A DNA stretch of 64,000 nucleotides, from positions 62,001 through 126,000 of the forward strand of contig NZ_BMFU01000001.1 of assembly GCF_014639235.1 (NCBI RefSeq), written 5' to 3'. The stretch is from Paenibacillus silvae. GTDB lineage: Bacteria > Bacillota > Bacilli > Paenibacillales > Paenibacillaceae. The number at the start of each line of letters is the position of its first letter. The stretch's first letter is position 1. Below, in pieces: positions 1 through 7,828 of the stretch. A program made the position numbers and the translations under genes. The notes under the pieces were generated by a model. The model was not told where the DNA came from and did no database searches. It saw only the letters and a list, made by a program, of their open reading frames with translations.

Positions 1-162
1 CACAAGTATATTCTCTTTGCGCTTCTCAGCAGGTTGACTTACTAATAGATCGAATGTTTCAGATAGATAGTTTCCTAAAATCGGAATTGAAGCTACTGCA
101 CCCTTTGTTAAAGCATGAACTAAATCGCCCTTTGTTGCTTTAATTTCATCTTGAACATCCAT
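1..162 (-). CDS. Unrecognised protein, N-terminal part only
   Basis: An open frame reads off the left edge of the window from an ATG at 162-160. A strong ribosome site (AAAGGAG) sits at 172-180, which fixes the start. The 54 visible codons begin MDVQDEIKATKGDLVHAL and continue with a short hydrophobic stretch (GAVASIPILGNYLSE) and then charged residues (QPAEKRKENILV). The hydrophobic patch with a Pro-Ile-Leu-Gly core could be a membrane-binding helix. I do not recognise the family. It is divergent from the plus-strand gene at 265, and both lie in the AT-rich island that ends at the integrase, so a mobile-element origin is likely. Confidence 0.6.
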   Translation of the reverse strand, partial: MDVQDEIKATKGDLVHALTKGAVASIPILGNYLSETFDLLVSQPAEKRKENILV

Positions 163-264
163 TTTAATTCGTCTCCTTTATATAATAGTTAGTTGAAAAT
201 TTAAAAATATGAATCTATTTATACTCTCATACGTACAAAATTATATAAACTAAGGAGGTGTTAC

Positions 265-882
265 ATGTATTGGTATCAAACAGATAAATTCAAGTACATA
301 GTTATTGCTTGGTTTGTAGTTGTTATTCTCACCTTAATTCCATTAATTCTGTATATTGGTGGGAAGGAAGATCCAAAATTCATCTCTTATTCTTGCAACA
401 AACACTTTGCTTCAAATGATACGCTTAAACACGATCAACAAATCAAAGTCACTTCCGCCCGAAGTTATGAGGAAAGTATCAACATCTTTAATCTATTCTC
501 TTCTTTGAGCAGTAGGTGGCAACTTACTAGTGATGTAAATACTATATTGAGTACAGCTAAACAAATTGATGCTGATAAAAACACTTCAACCATCACTATA
601 CCTAACCATGCTTGCTTTATCTCAATGAAATCAAATCAACAAGGTACATTCACAAGCTCTTTTGAGAGTTCCCTTCCAAACTTATCCATATACAATTGGG
701 TTAAAACAACAAAAAATTACTTTTCTAATGAACAGATATCCACTAATATTATTATGCTACTCGATGATTCAGCGATCTCAATTCAGTTCAATGGGTCGCC
801 AAATTTTTTCAACGTAATTAAAGCAAAGATAGCTGTGTATTCATTGAATTTATCTACCGATAACAACCCTTCTCAGATATGA
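265..882 (+). CDS. Unrecognised single-pass membrane protein
   Basis: This frame of 205 codons has a near-perfect ribosome site (AAGGAGGTG, 252-260) just before its ATG. Residues 10-32 form one strong transmembrane helix (YIVIAWFVVVILTLIPLILY) after a short charged N-terminus. The remaining 170 or so residues are polar, rich in Ser, Thr and Asn, and probably outside the cell. Two cysteines (YSCNK and HACFIS) could form a disulphide. I see no known domain or catalytic motif. A good terminator follows at 904-932, so it is probably a single-gene transcript. Base composition is AT-rich, unlike the housekeeping genes from 4540 on. Coding is convincing; the function is unknown. Confidence 0.65.
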   Translation: MYWYQTDKFKYIVIAWFVVVILTLIPLILYIGGKEDPKFISYSCNKHFASNDTLKHDQQIKVTSARSYEESINIFNLFSSLSSRWQLTSDVNTILSTAKQIDADKNTSTITIPNHACFISMKSNQQGTFTSSFESSLPNLSIYNWVKTTKNYFSNEQISTNIIMLLDDSAISIQFNGSPNFFNVIKAKIAVYSLNLSTDNNPSQI

Positions 883-903
883 AAAGACTTAAAGACAACT
901 TTT

Positions 904-932
904 AGAGACAGTGGTAAGACTGTCTCTTTTTT
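904..932 (+). terminator. Rho-independent terminator
   Basis: An 8-bp perfect stem (AGAGACAG at 904-911, CTGTCTCT at 920-927) with an 8-base loop runs into a T tract. It lies 22 bases after the stop of the plus-strand membrane protein gene and should end its transcript. Confidence 0.85.
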
Positions 933-1056
933 GACCGTCGATTTATTTAGCTCTAAACATCTGTAAGCATAAATCATGAGTAACTCTTCTTCTATATAGT
1001 ATTTTTCTCCAATTTAGAAATATCGACTTCCCTTGAATTTCAATAAAACATTTGCC

Positions 1057-1560
1057 TCACTGTATCCTATACAACATAACATCTTCTGAAAGAACTCTTT
1101 GTATCAGCCTCCAAAACTTGAATTTTGTAATATTTCTAATATTGGTGAGAACAGCCATTAATGTTGTTGTCACTATGAATAAAGTCATCTTTGTTTCAGT
1201 ACCAACGAAGCCATTCTTCTCATAGTAATTTTGCAAAGTCATAGTTTTAGCAAACAATTCAGCATTAGGATGTTCTCTCTTGAATTTCGCAACAGCCTCT
1301 TCCCTGTATCTATAAAAATCACTTGAACTCGTATAATTAAGTATCATTACTGGTGAATGATGTAAATAGTATTTACCTTGTTTTTTGTTATAACTAAAAG
1401 TATATTGTTTATTCAATCTATTTTTCTTGTTTTTCCAGTATCCGAATAAGAGAATCATCTGAAGTGGTGGGACTAGGTTGTATACAATCACTAATAAAAA
1501 CATAAAGAATGAAAGTAGAAATCCAACAATCTTAATAAAATATCCTGTTTGTTTTTTCAT
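1057..1560 (-). CDS. Unrecognised membrane protein
   Basis: The start is the ATG at 1560-1558, because AAAGGAGA lies a few bases upstream; an in-frame ATG at 1575 would run through that ribosome site and is unlikely. The product is about 167 residues. It opens with KKQ and one long hydrophobic stretch (residues 7-40, probably one or two helices), continues with a basic, Lys/Tyr-rich middle, and has a second hydrophobic segment (MTLFIVTTTLMAVLTNI) near residue 130. No domain is recognised. Like its neighbours it is AT-rich and belongs to the island between the left edge and the integrase. Confidence 0.5.
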   Translation of the reverse strand: MKKQTGYFIKIVGFLLSFFMFLLVIVYNLVPPLQMILLFGYWKNKKNRLNKQYTFSYNKKQGKYYLHHSPVMILNYTSSSDFYRYREEAVAKFKREHPNAELFAKTMTLQNYYEKNGFVGTETKMTLFIVTTTLMAVLTNIRNITKFKFWRLIQRVLSEDVMLYRIQ

Positions 1561-1791
1561 ATTCTCCTTTAGCATCTATCATCTTTAGTCTCTGATATAA
1601 GATGTTCAATGAGTCATTTTAAAATACTAAATTATTTTTCTAATGTGAAGCATGTTTTAAGTGCTTAATTGGGATCGCCAATGGTAACTTCCAAGCAATC
1701 TCATCTTCTAAACTTTCTGTTTTGGAATAACTATAATCTCTTTATGATTTCTTTTAAGCCCTATTTGTTTACTATCCCTAATATATTGTTT

Positions 1792-2302
1792 TTATTTGAT
1801 ATACTTGAAAGTGTAGGGAATCATTCTCCATTCTTCTGATATATGTAGAGGATGTCGTGGACTTTTCCCATCACTATCTTCAAAACATTTAAGCTTTGAT
1901 TTATATGGTGACAACAACATTTCAATCTCTCTTTTCCTTCTGATGTTTTCCTTATGTCTCCATGCAATTATAAAAATGTTTCTTTCATTTGCCACTTGAG
2001 TAATAAAGCTGTCATTAAGTAACTCATATGACTGATCTCTATGTTTAAGTTTCTAGGGTCACGACACATATAAGCATACATATTCACGATGTCTACACCA
2101 CCATAATCTTTTTCAATCAAGTAGTTGATGAGGTTCATAACTGTATTATCAGTTTTAAGCGAGTGGCTTTACTCGGATTTAACATTATCACTCCAACAAC
2201 TTTTTTATTCTCATCCCAAATTCTTGTCAGTCGATATCTATAGAGATTGTTATCTGCCATCACTGCAGATGATTCAATTACCCTATTGTCTGTATATACC
2301 AT
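1792..2302 (-). pseudogene. DUF1643 family protein, broken by two frameshifts
   Basis: Three reading frames on the minus strand join into one recognisable DUF1643 protein. The first frame starts at the ATG 2302-2300 after a GGGGGTG ribosome site and carries the family signature VIMLNPSKATRLK. It loses frame in an A run at 2153-2156. The second frame reads TDNTVMNLINYLIEKDYGG then VDIVNMYAYMCRDPR, and is lost at an A run at 2050-2052. The third frame reads HRDQSYELLND, IFIIAW and the family ending DGKSPRHPLH. Restoring one A at each run gives an uninterrupted frame of 170 residues, the normal family size. The biochemical role of DUF1643 is not settled; it often sits on mobile DNA. Either the gene is recently dead or both indels are homopolymer sequencing errors. 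Confidence 0.8.
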
Positions 2303-3088
2303 TCCACACCCCCAAAAAGCCTGAATAAGATTCTATGTCATAAACCGGAATCACCCATTGTTAAAAAGCACTCAGACTAATTATTAGATTAAGTGACAAT
2401 TTGCGAGTATTACGCTTGTCCCTCTTAATGAGCTTACTTTGCTACCACAATTATACAATAACGAGTGTAAGTCTACCTAAGTTTTTTAAGTTTATTAATG
2501 CTAAACTGTTAATTATTTTTTCCTGCGTGCATAGGAAAAAGCACCATGAAGGATTATCAGACACATAGGCCGATAAAATTACAATTGCTTAATCCGGGTC
2601 CAGATACTTTTCAGCAAACGATTTCTACTTATTCATCTTCAGACTCAACGAATCTACAATAGTTTAATTAACAACTGCTCCCTACAATAGAGGGATTGAG
2701 CCGGGCAATGGAAATTTAGCTAGACCATATATGCAACTTACTCACCATCAAAAAAGTAAATCAACATTCAAATAGACTTATTGCTCACCTTTAGGTATCT
2801 ATAATCAGTAATCGGTACAGTTCCTGTACTCGGCTATGGAAAAAAACTTATATTGATGAAACAGAAAATCCGCTAAAACAGCGCGATCTTGATGGATATA
2901 TGTTTATCCATTTACATCTTTTTAGTATTAGGAAATTGCAGAATGTCTATTTAGTATTCATATTTTCAAGCGTAGGTATAGGCAAACGCTCTGAAATAGG
3001 GTAAAATTCTTATAGTTACTTTCTCAGCGATAAAACCAATGTAGTAAACCAAACATAACTTTTGGAGCCAAATATGACTTCTGCACAA
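2303..3088. other. Degraded AT-rich DNA without a convincing gene
   Basis: I see no recognisable gene here. Short open stretches exist on the plus strand: 2546-2662 (38 codons, weak ribosome site) and about 2795-3003 (70 codons, no clear start, contains TYIDETENPLKQRDLDGY). Neither matches a family I know. The orphan terminator at 3089-3120 suggests a plus-strand gene once ended here, so this is probably decayed island DNA. Confidence 0.5.
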
Positions 3089-3120
3089 ACGAGCCTTAGT
3101 TACTGAAGGCTCGTTTTTTG
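3089..3120 (+). terminator. Orphan rho-independent terminator
   Basis: A perfect 9-bp stem (ACGAGCCTT at 3089-3097, AAGGCTCGT at 3106-3114) with an 8-base loop is followed by a T run. No intact plus-strand gene lies upstream for over 2 kb. It may insulate the integrase or be the remnant of a lost gene. Confidence 0.8.
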
Positions 3121-3285
3121 ATGCATATTAAAAATACCTTTTTCTGATTCTATTTCGATGCTCTTACTTTTTATACCTTTCAACAACACTGCTCTGCTCA
3201 AAATTGATCGACTTGCGCTTACATCGCCGTGTGGCGGTTTTACATACACAAAAAAAGAACTAATGTTCTATTAGGAGGAATCAAA

Positions 3286-4470
3286 TTGGCAAGTTTCAAA
3301 AAATTAAAAAGTGGCTGGAGGTATCGGTTAAAGTACACCGATCCGTTCACTCAACAACAAAAGGAAAAATCTGAGGCTGGTTTTCGAACTAAACCAGAGG
3401 CTGAACTGGCTGCTGCTGAATTTTTAAGGCAGCTCAAACAAGGGTTCGAACAGATGGACATTCCTTTGGTCGATTACATTCGAAATTGGATAAATAACTA
3501 CAAAAAAGGAGTTGTACGAAAGAATACGATCAAACTACATGAAAATAACCTTAACACCCATATCAAACCTTATTTTAAGCGTCTGATGCTCCAGGATTTA
3601 AAACCAGATATGTATCAAGTCTTTTTGGACTCACTATTTAAAAAAGGACTCAGTAAACGAACGGTCGAGATCATTAACTCAACAGTATACTCAGCCATAG
3701 AGCATGCCTTGATTCAAGGGAAAATATTACGAAATCCATGTAAGGGATCTATTATAAAAGGAGAGCACAAAAAAAAGACGGTCCAATTCATTGATTCAGA
3801 GGACATTCCCAAATTTCTGCATACTGCTCGAGGAGATGGGTACATTTATTGGATTTTCTTTAAAGTGCTTATTGAAACGGGGTTACGTAAAGGTGAGGCT
3901 GCCGCTCTAAAGTGGTCGGATATCAATTTCAAAGAAAAGACAATCCGCGTGGATGAAACACTCGATTTTCAAGCTGAAGATGGGGACGAACTTTTCGGAG
4001 ATACAAAAACCGGAAATTCTACCCGCACAATTAGTGTAAGTAACGGCCTCATAAATGATTTAAGATATCATGCTTCATGGCAGAATCAAAATAAGATCAA
4101 TTTAGGGGAGTCCATGTACAGACACGATCTAAATCTGGTCTTGTGTAGGAATGATGGTAGTCCGATGCCTAAATCCAGTCTCTTTAATGCTTCAAAGAGA
4201 ATTTTGAGAAAAGCGGGTTTGAGTGAGGAATTAACAATTCATTCCTTGAGACACACCTATGCCGTGATCATGCTTGAAGCTGGGGCTGACATAAAATTTG
4301 TACAAGAGCAACTTGGGCATGGCAGTGTGCAAATTACTTCCGATGTGTATGCTCATATTTCTAAAAAGCTAGAGAAGCGTAACATTGATAAATATGAAGA
4401 GTACACTTCCCGTATTTTTGGATCAGAAAATCAAAAACCGGGGGACGTTTGGGGGACGCAACCTCAATAG
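3286..4470 (+). CDS. Tyrosine recombinase / phage-type integrase
   Basis: A site-specific recombinase of about 394 residues, typical for phage and ICE integrases. The start is TTG at 3286, chosen because AGGAGG lies at 3273-3278; the frame is open farther upstream but has no ribosome site there. The N-terminal 60 residues (ASFKKLKSGWRYRLKYTDP) look like an arm-binding domain, residues 65-160 are the SAM-like core-binding domain, and the rest is the catalytic domain. Catalytic residues are visible: Arg in ETGLRKGEAAALKW, the box HSLRHTYA, His in QLGHGSVQITSDVYAH and the Tyr of that motif as nucleophile. It is the last gene of the AT-rich island and converges on glnA. The last codons form one arm of a 13-bp inverted repeat. 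No excisionase or tRNA target is visible. Confidence 0.93.
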   Translation: MASFKKLKSGWRYRLKYTDPFTQQQKEKSEAGFRTKPEAELAAAEFLRQLKQGFEQMDIPLVDYIRNWINNYKKGVVRKNTIKLHENNLNTHIKPYFKRLMLQDLKPDMYQVFLDSLFKKGLSKRTVEIINSTVYSAIEHALIQGKILRNPCKGSIIKGEHKKKTVQFIDSEDIPKFLHTARGDGYIYWIFFKVLIETGLRKGEAAALKWSDINFKEKTIRVDETLDFQAEDGDELFGDTKTGNSTRTISVSNGLINDLRYHASWQNQNKINLGESMYRHDLNLVLCRNDGSPMPKSSLFNASKRILRKAGLSEELTIHSLRHTYAVIMLEAGADIKFVQEQLGHGSVQITSDVYAHISKKLEKRNIDKYEEYTSRIFGSENQKPGDVWGTQPQ

Positions 4471-4499
4471 AAGTGCAATTCCCTCAAAACGTCCCCCGG
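4438..4499 (-). terminator. 13-bp perfect inverted repeat: glnA terminator overlapping the integrase 3' end
   Basis: CCGGGGGACGTTT (4438-4450) and AAACGTCCCCCGG (4487-4499) are exact complements with a 36-base loop. Read on the minus strand the second arm runs into TTTTTGATTTT, so this is a terminator for glnA, whose stop is at 4540. The left arm encodes the last residues of the integrase. GGGGGACG is repeated directly at 4440 and 4451. The repeat may also be part of the recombination site; that is inference. Confidence 0.65.
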
Positions 4500-4539
4500 C
4501 TCATTCCTTCAAAACCCCGTAGTTACAAGGTTTTTTCGA

Positions 4540-5868
4540 TTAATACAACGTAATATATTGATCGCGTTCCCATTGGTGGACTTGTGTGCGGTACATGTCC
4601 CACTCAATTTCTTTCAGCTCGTAGAAGTGAGCCAGGGCGTGGTCGCCGAGAGCATCACAGATGACTTCGCTGCGGATCAGTTCGTTGAGTGCTTCCTTCA
4701 GGTCAGCTGGCAAGCTTGGAATGCCTTCTTCCACGCGCTCTTCTTCTGACATGATGTAGATGTTACGGTCAATCGGAGCTGGTAAGGAAAGCTCACGTTT
4801 GATTCCGTCCAGACCTGCTTTCAATAAAACAGCCAAAGCCAGGTATGGGTTAGCAGCCGGATCCGGGTTACGAACCTCAACACGTGTGCTCAGACCACGT
4901 GAAGCTGGAATACGGATCATTGGGCTGCGGTTACTTGCAGACCATGCTACGTAACATGGTGCTTCGTAACCTGGTACTAGACGTTTGTATGAGTTCACAG
5001 TTGGGTTAGTGATTGCTGCAAATGCACGTGCATGCTTCAGAGTTCCGGCCATGAAGTGACGTGCAGTTTTGCTCAAGCCCAGCTCGTCCGACTCGTCAAC
5101 AAATGCGTTCTCATTGCCACGGAACAAGGATTGGTTACAGTGCATACCGGAACCGTTCATACCAAACAATGGTTTTGGCATAAATGTAGCATGTAATCCA
5201 TGTTGACGTGCAATCGTTTTAACAACAAGCTTGAACGTTTGGATCTGGTCTGCCGCTTTCAATGCATCCGCATATTTGAAGTCGATCTCGTGTTGACCTG
5301 GAGCTACTTCATGGTGAGAAGCTTCGATCTCAAAGCCCATCTCTTCAAGCGTAATTACGATGTCGCGACGACAGTTTTCGCCAAGATCTGTTGGCGCAAG
5401 GTCGAAATATCCACCTTGGTCATTCAATTCGTTCGTTGGGTTTCCTTTTTCATCCGTCTTGAACAGGAAAAATTCTGGTTCAGGACCAACGTTAAAGGAT
5501 GTGAATCCCATTTCTTCCGCTTCCCTCAGGTTTCGTTTCAAGATGCCGCGGGGATCACCTGGGAATGGGTTGCCATCTGGAAGATATACGTCACAGATCA
5601 AACGAGCAACGCGATTATCGGATACCCATGGGAAAATAAGCCAAGAGTCCAGATCTGGATAGAGGTACATGTCGGATTCTTCGATACGAACATAACCTTC
5701 AATGGAAGAGCCGTCAAACATCATTTTGTTATCGAGCGCTTTCGTCAATTGGCTTACTGGAATCTCAACGTTTTTGATCGATCCAAGCAAATCGGTAAAT
5801 TGCAATCGAATGAATCGTACATTTTCTTCTTGTGCAATGCGGAGAATGTCTTCTTTTGTATAACTCAT
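4540..5868 (-). CDS. glnA: Glutamine synthetase type I
   Basis: Glutamine synthetase makes glutamine from glutamate, ammonia and ATP and works as a cytoplasmic dodecamer. The start is ATG 5868-5866 (MSYTKEDILRIA) behind GGGAGAGG, giving 442 residues, the normal size for the short GSI-alpha type of Bacillales. Family signatures are present: FDGSSIEGY near residue 60, the ATP-binding region SGMHCNQSLF and NPDPAANPYLALAVLL. The adenylylation-loop tyrosine environment of the proteobacterial GSI-beta type is not seen. In Bacillales the feedback-inhibited enzyme also controls GlnR and TnrA. Its own promoter and a GlnR-type box lie in the gap after glnR, so it can be read both with glnR and alone. 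Confidence 0.98.
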   Translation of the reverse strand: MSYTKEDILRIAQEENVRFIRLQFTDLLGSIKNVEIPVSQLTKALDNKMMFDGSSIEGYVRIEESDMYLYPDLDSWLIFPWVSDNRVARLICDVYLPDGNPFPGDPRGILKRNLREAEEMGFTSFNVGPEPEFFLFKTDEKGNPTNELNDQGGYFDLAPTDLGENCRRDIVITLEEMGFEIEASHHEVAPGQHEIDFKYADALKAADQIQTFKLVVKTIARQHGLHATFMPKPLFGMNGSGMHCNQSLFRGNENAFVDESDELGLSKTARHFMAGTLKHARAFAAITNPTVNSYKRLVPGYEAPCYVAWSASNRSPMIRIPASRGLSTRVEVRNPDPAANPYLALAVLLKAGLDGIKRELSLPAPIDRNIYIMSEEERVEEGIPSLPADLKEALNELIRSEVICDALGDHALAHFYELKEIEWDMYRTQVHQWERDQYITLY

Positions 5869-5913
5869 GATTCCTCTCCCTTTCTTATCTGCGTATTTGG
5901 CTTGCATGTTATA

Positions 5914-5942
5914 TTTGTACATTAGAATGTTCCACGGGTCAA
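5914..5942 (-). promoter_or_regulatory. glnA sigma-A promoter
   Basis: On the minus strand TTGACC (5942-5937) and TACAAA (5919-5914) are 17 bases apart, 46 bases upstream of the glnA start. The -35 overlaps a GlnR-type box. Confidence 0.65.
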
Positions 5943-5953
5943 GGAGTCTAACA
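5937..5953 (-). promoter_or_regulatory. GlnR-type operator before glnA
   Basis: TGTTAGACTCCTTGACC matches the GlnR/TnrA consensus TGTNA-N7-TNACA with one mismatch in the last base. It covers the -35 of the glnA promoter, a position that would repress when GlnR binds. Confidence 0.6.
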
Positions 5954-5995
5954 TCAGAAATTTGTAATTTACTATACCCGCCTCGTTAGGTGAAT

Positions 5996-6406
5996 CTATT
6001 TATTAAAAAAACGAGAAAGTTCACCTTGAATGAGAGAAACTTGACCAGGTCTTTTGCCTGAAACGAGCTGCTGCTTGAGCAAACGGTGCAGCTGAGTGTC
6101 TGACAGTTCTCTGCGCTTCACTTCCGTATCCGGTGTAATCACCGTCGCTTCCTCCGATTCTTTGGAAACAGGATTCATCACCTGCTTGATGCCTGCTATG
6201 TTAACCCCTTTTTCAATCAACGCTTTGATCTCCAGCAATCTCTCCACGTCGTTAAAGGAAAACAAGCGCTGATTTCCTGATGTTCTCGCAGGAACGATCA
6301 GACTGTGCTGCTCATAATAACGAATCTGTCTCGCGGACAGATCGGTAAGCTTCATTACAATGCCTATCGGGAATAAGGCCATATTTCTGCGAATTTCGTC
6401 ACCCAT
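5996..6406 (-). CDS. glnR: MerR-family nitrogen repressor GlnR
   Basis: GlnR represses glnRA and other nitrogen genes when glutamine is plentiful. The product has 136 residues from ATG 6406-6404 (MGDEIRRNMALFPIGIVM), preceded by GGAAGG at proper spacing. Residues 12-80 form the MerR winged helix (LTDLSARQIRYYEQHSLI and NQRLFSFNDVERLLEI). The C-terminal tail, which in Bacillus GlnR blocks dimerisation until glutamine synthetase stabilises it, is present and ends LSRFFNK. It lies directly upstream of glnA as in Bacillus. A sigma-A promoter and a perfect GlnR-type box precede it, in keeping with autoregulation. Confidence 0.95.
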   Translation of the reverse strand: MGDEIRRNMALFPIGIVMKLTDLSARQIRYYEQHSLIVPARTSGNQRLFSFNDVERLLEIKALIEKGVNIAGIKQVMNPVSKESEEATVITPDTEVKRRELSDTQLHRLLKQQLVSGKRPGQVSLIQGELSRFFNK

Positions 6407-6441
6407 GTTCATCAACCTTCCAGTCGTCTATTCTTGACACT

Positions 6442-6471
6442 ATTGTACATTTAGTTGTTACAAAGTGTCAA
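6442..6471 (-). promoter_or_regulatory. glnR sigma-A promoter
   Basis: TTGACA (6471-6466) and TACAAT (6447-6442) lie 18 bases apart on the minus strand, 35 bases before the glnR start. The core is flanked by an imperfect dyad: TGACACTATTGTACA at 6435 facing TGTTACAAAGTGTCA at 6456. Confidence 0.7.
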
Positions 6472-6476
6472 TGACA

Positions 6477-6493
6477 TGTTAGATAAACTCACA
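6477..6493. promoter_or_regulatory. GlnR-type operator before glnR
   Basis: TGTTAGATAAACTCACA fits the symmetrical consensus TGTNA-N7-TNACA at every fixed position. It lies just upstream of the glnR -35 and overlaps the last codons of the preceding gene, whose stop is at 6489. Confidence 0.7.
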
Positions 6494-7742
6494 ATAATTT
6501 ACGATCTTTCATCGCCTGTAATGCCATCAAAACGCCATATTTAACATGAGAGTAAGTTAATCCCCCTTGCATATAACCGATAAAAGGCTCTCGGATCGGC
6601 GCGTCAGCAGATAACTCCAGGCTTCCTCCCTGAATAAATGTCCCGGCCGCCATAATAACAGGATGCTCATATCCTGGCATATCCCAAGGCTCTGGTACTA
6701 CATGACTGTCCACGGCAGCTGCCTGCTGAATGCCTTGCACAAAAGCGATCAAATGCTCTGCAGAGCTGAATTGTACCGCCTGAATGAGATCCGTTCGCGG
6801 CTCGTCCCATGCAGGCTTGGTCACAAATCCAGTAGCAGCAAACATGGCCGCAGCGAAAATACTTCCTTTAATCGCCTGACCAACTACTGTCGGAGCCATG
6901 TAAAGTCCTTGATAGATGCCTCGCGTTGTTCCAAGCATGGCACCTACCTCACCTCCGATGCCAGGTGCAGTCAATCGATAAGCCGCCAGCTGTACATACT
7001 TCTCCTTGCCGCATATGTATCCCCCGGTTTCTGCAAGCCCGCCGCCCGGATTTTTGATCAATGAACCAGCCATCAGGTCCACCCCGACTTCTGTCGGCTC
7101 ACGTTCCTCTGTGAATTCGCCATAACAATTATCCACAAACACGATCACGTCCGATTTCAACGCTTTGACACGTGTCACCATGTCTGCAATTTCAGCAACG
7201 GTGAAGGAAGAGCGCCAGTCATAGCCACGGGAACGCTGAATGCCGATGACCTTTGTTGCAGATGTAATCTGCTTCTCCACAGCCTCCCAATCCACGGAAC
7301 CTGAAGATGTGAGTGCCGTTTCAGCATATCCGATGCCAAAATCACGAAGAGAACCTGTACCATCTCCGGGCTTGCCTATTACTTTATGTAACGTGTCATA
7401 AGGCTTACCTGTGATGTACAATAACTCGTATCCAGGACGCAGCACGCCGAATAATGCTGTACTAATCGTATGTGTTCCAGAGGCAAAATGAGGGCGGACC
7501 AGTGCGGCCTCTGCACCAAACACATCGGCATATACCTCATCCAGCACCTCACGCCCCCGGTCATTATACGCATAACCCGTAGAACCAGCAAAATGAAAAT
7601 CACTTACTTTTCTGCGTTGAAAAGCGTCAATGACCTTCCATTGATTATGATCGACTATACGGTCAACCTGCTGGAGCTGACCTTCAATCTGACGTTCCAC
7701 CTGATGCTGAAGCTCTACAATATTTGAATCAAACCTTGCCAT
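6489..7742 (-). CDS. ynbB: PLP enzyme of the YnbB / methionine gamma-lyase-like family
   Basis: A 417-residue fold-type I PLP enzyme of the YnbB group, once called aluminium resistance proteins and now usually annotated as methionine gamma-lyase family. The substrate is not established. It has the family's N-terminal region (FHFAGSTGYAYNDRGREVLD), the cofactor region VRPHFASGTHTIS, the aspartate FVDNCYGEF and the presumed PLP lysine in GSLIKNPGGGLA. It lies between hflX and glnR, its neighbours in Bacillus as well, which supports the name. A GGGG ribosome site is upstream of the start. The 3' end overlaps the glnR operator, so transcription through it could interfere with GlnR binding there; that is inference. 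Confidence 0.9.
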   Translation of the reverse strand: MARFDSNIVELQHQVERQIEGQLQQVDRIVDHNQWKVIDAFQRRKVSDFHFAGSTGYAYNDRGREVLDEVYADVFGAEAALVRPHFASGTHTISTALFGVLRPGYELLYITGKPYDTLHKVIGKPGDGTGSLRDFGIGYAETALTSSGSVDWEAVEKQITSATKVIGIQRSRGYDWRSSFTVAEIADMVTRVKALKSDVIVFVDNCYGEFTEEREPTEVGVDLMAGSLIKNPGGGLAETGGYICGKEKYVQLAAYRLTAPGIGGEVGAMLGTTRGIYQGLYMAPTVVGQAIKGSIFAAAMFAATGFVTKPAWDEPRTDLIQAVQFSSAEHLIAFVQGIQQAAAVDSHVVPEPWDMPGYEHPVIMAAGTFIQGGSLELSADAPIREPFIGYMQGGLTYSHVKYGVLMALQAMKDRKLL

Positions 7743-7828
7743 CTTGCTTTCATTCCCCTTTTATCGCACGAAACTGACGTTACCAAACCATTCTCGTGTC
7801 AACTTATCACATTATTATGTCATGAATG

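Noticed and set aside
4438..4540. A tRNA gene as the integrase target
   Set aside because: I found no tRNA-like cloverleaf on either strand between the integrase and glnA.
5200..5925. A 241-codon plus-strand frame
   Set aside because: It lies opposite glnA, whose identity is beyond doubt, and shows no family pattern.
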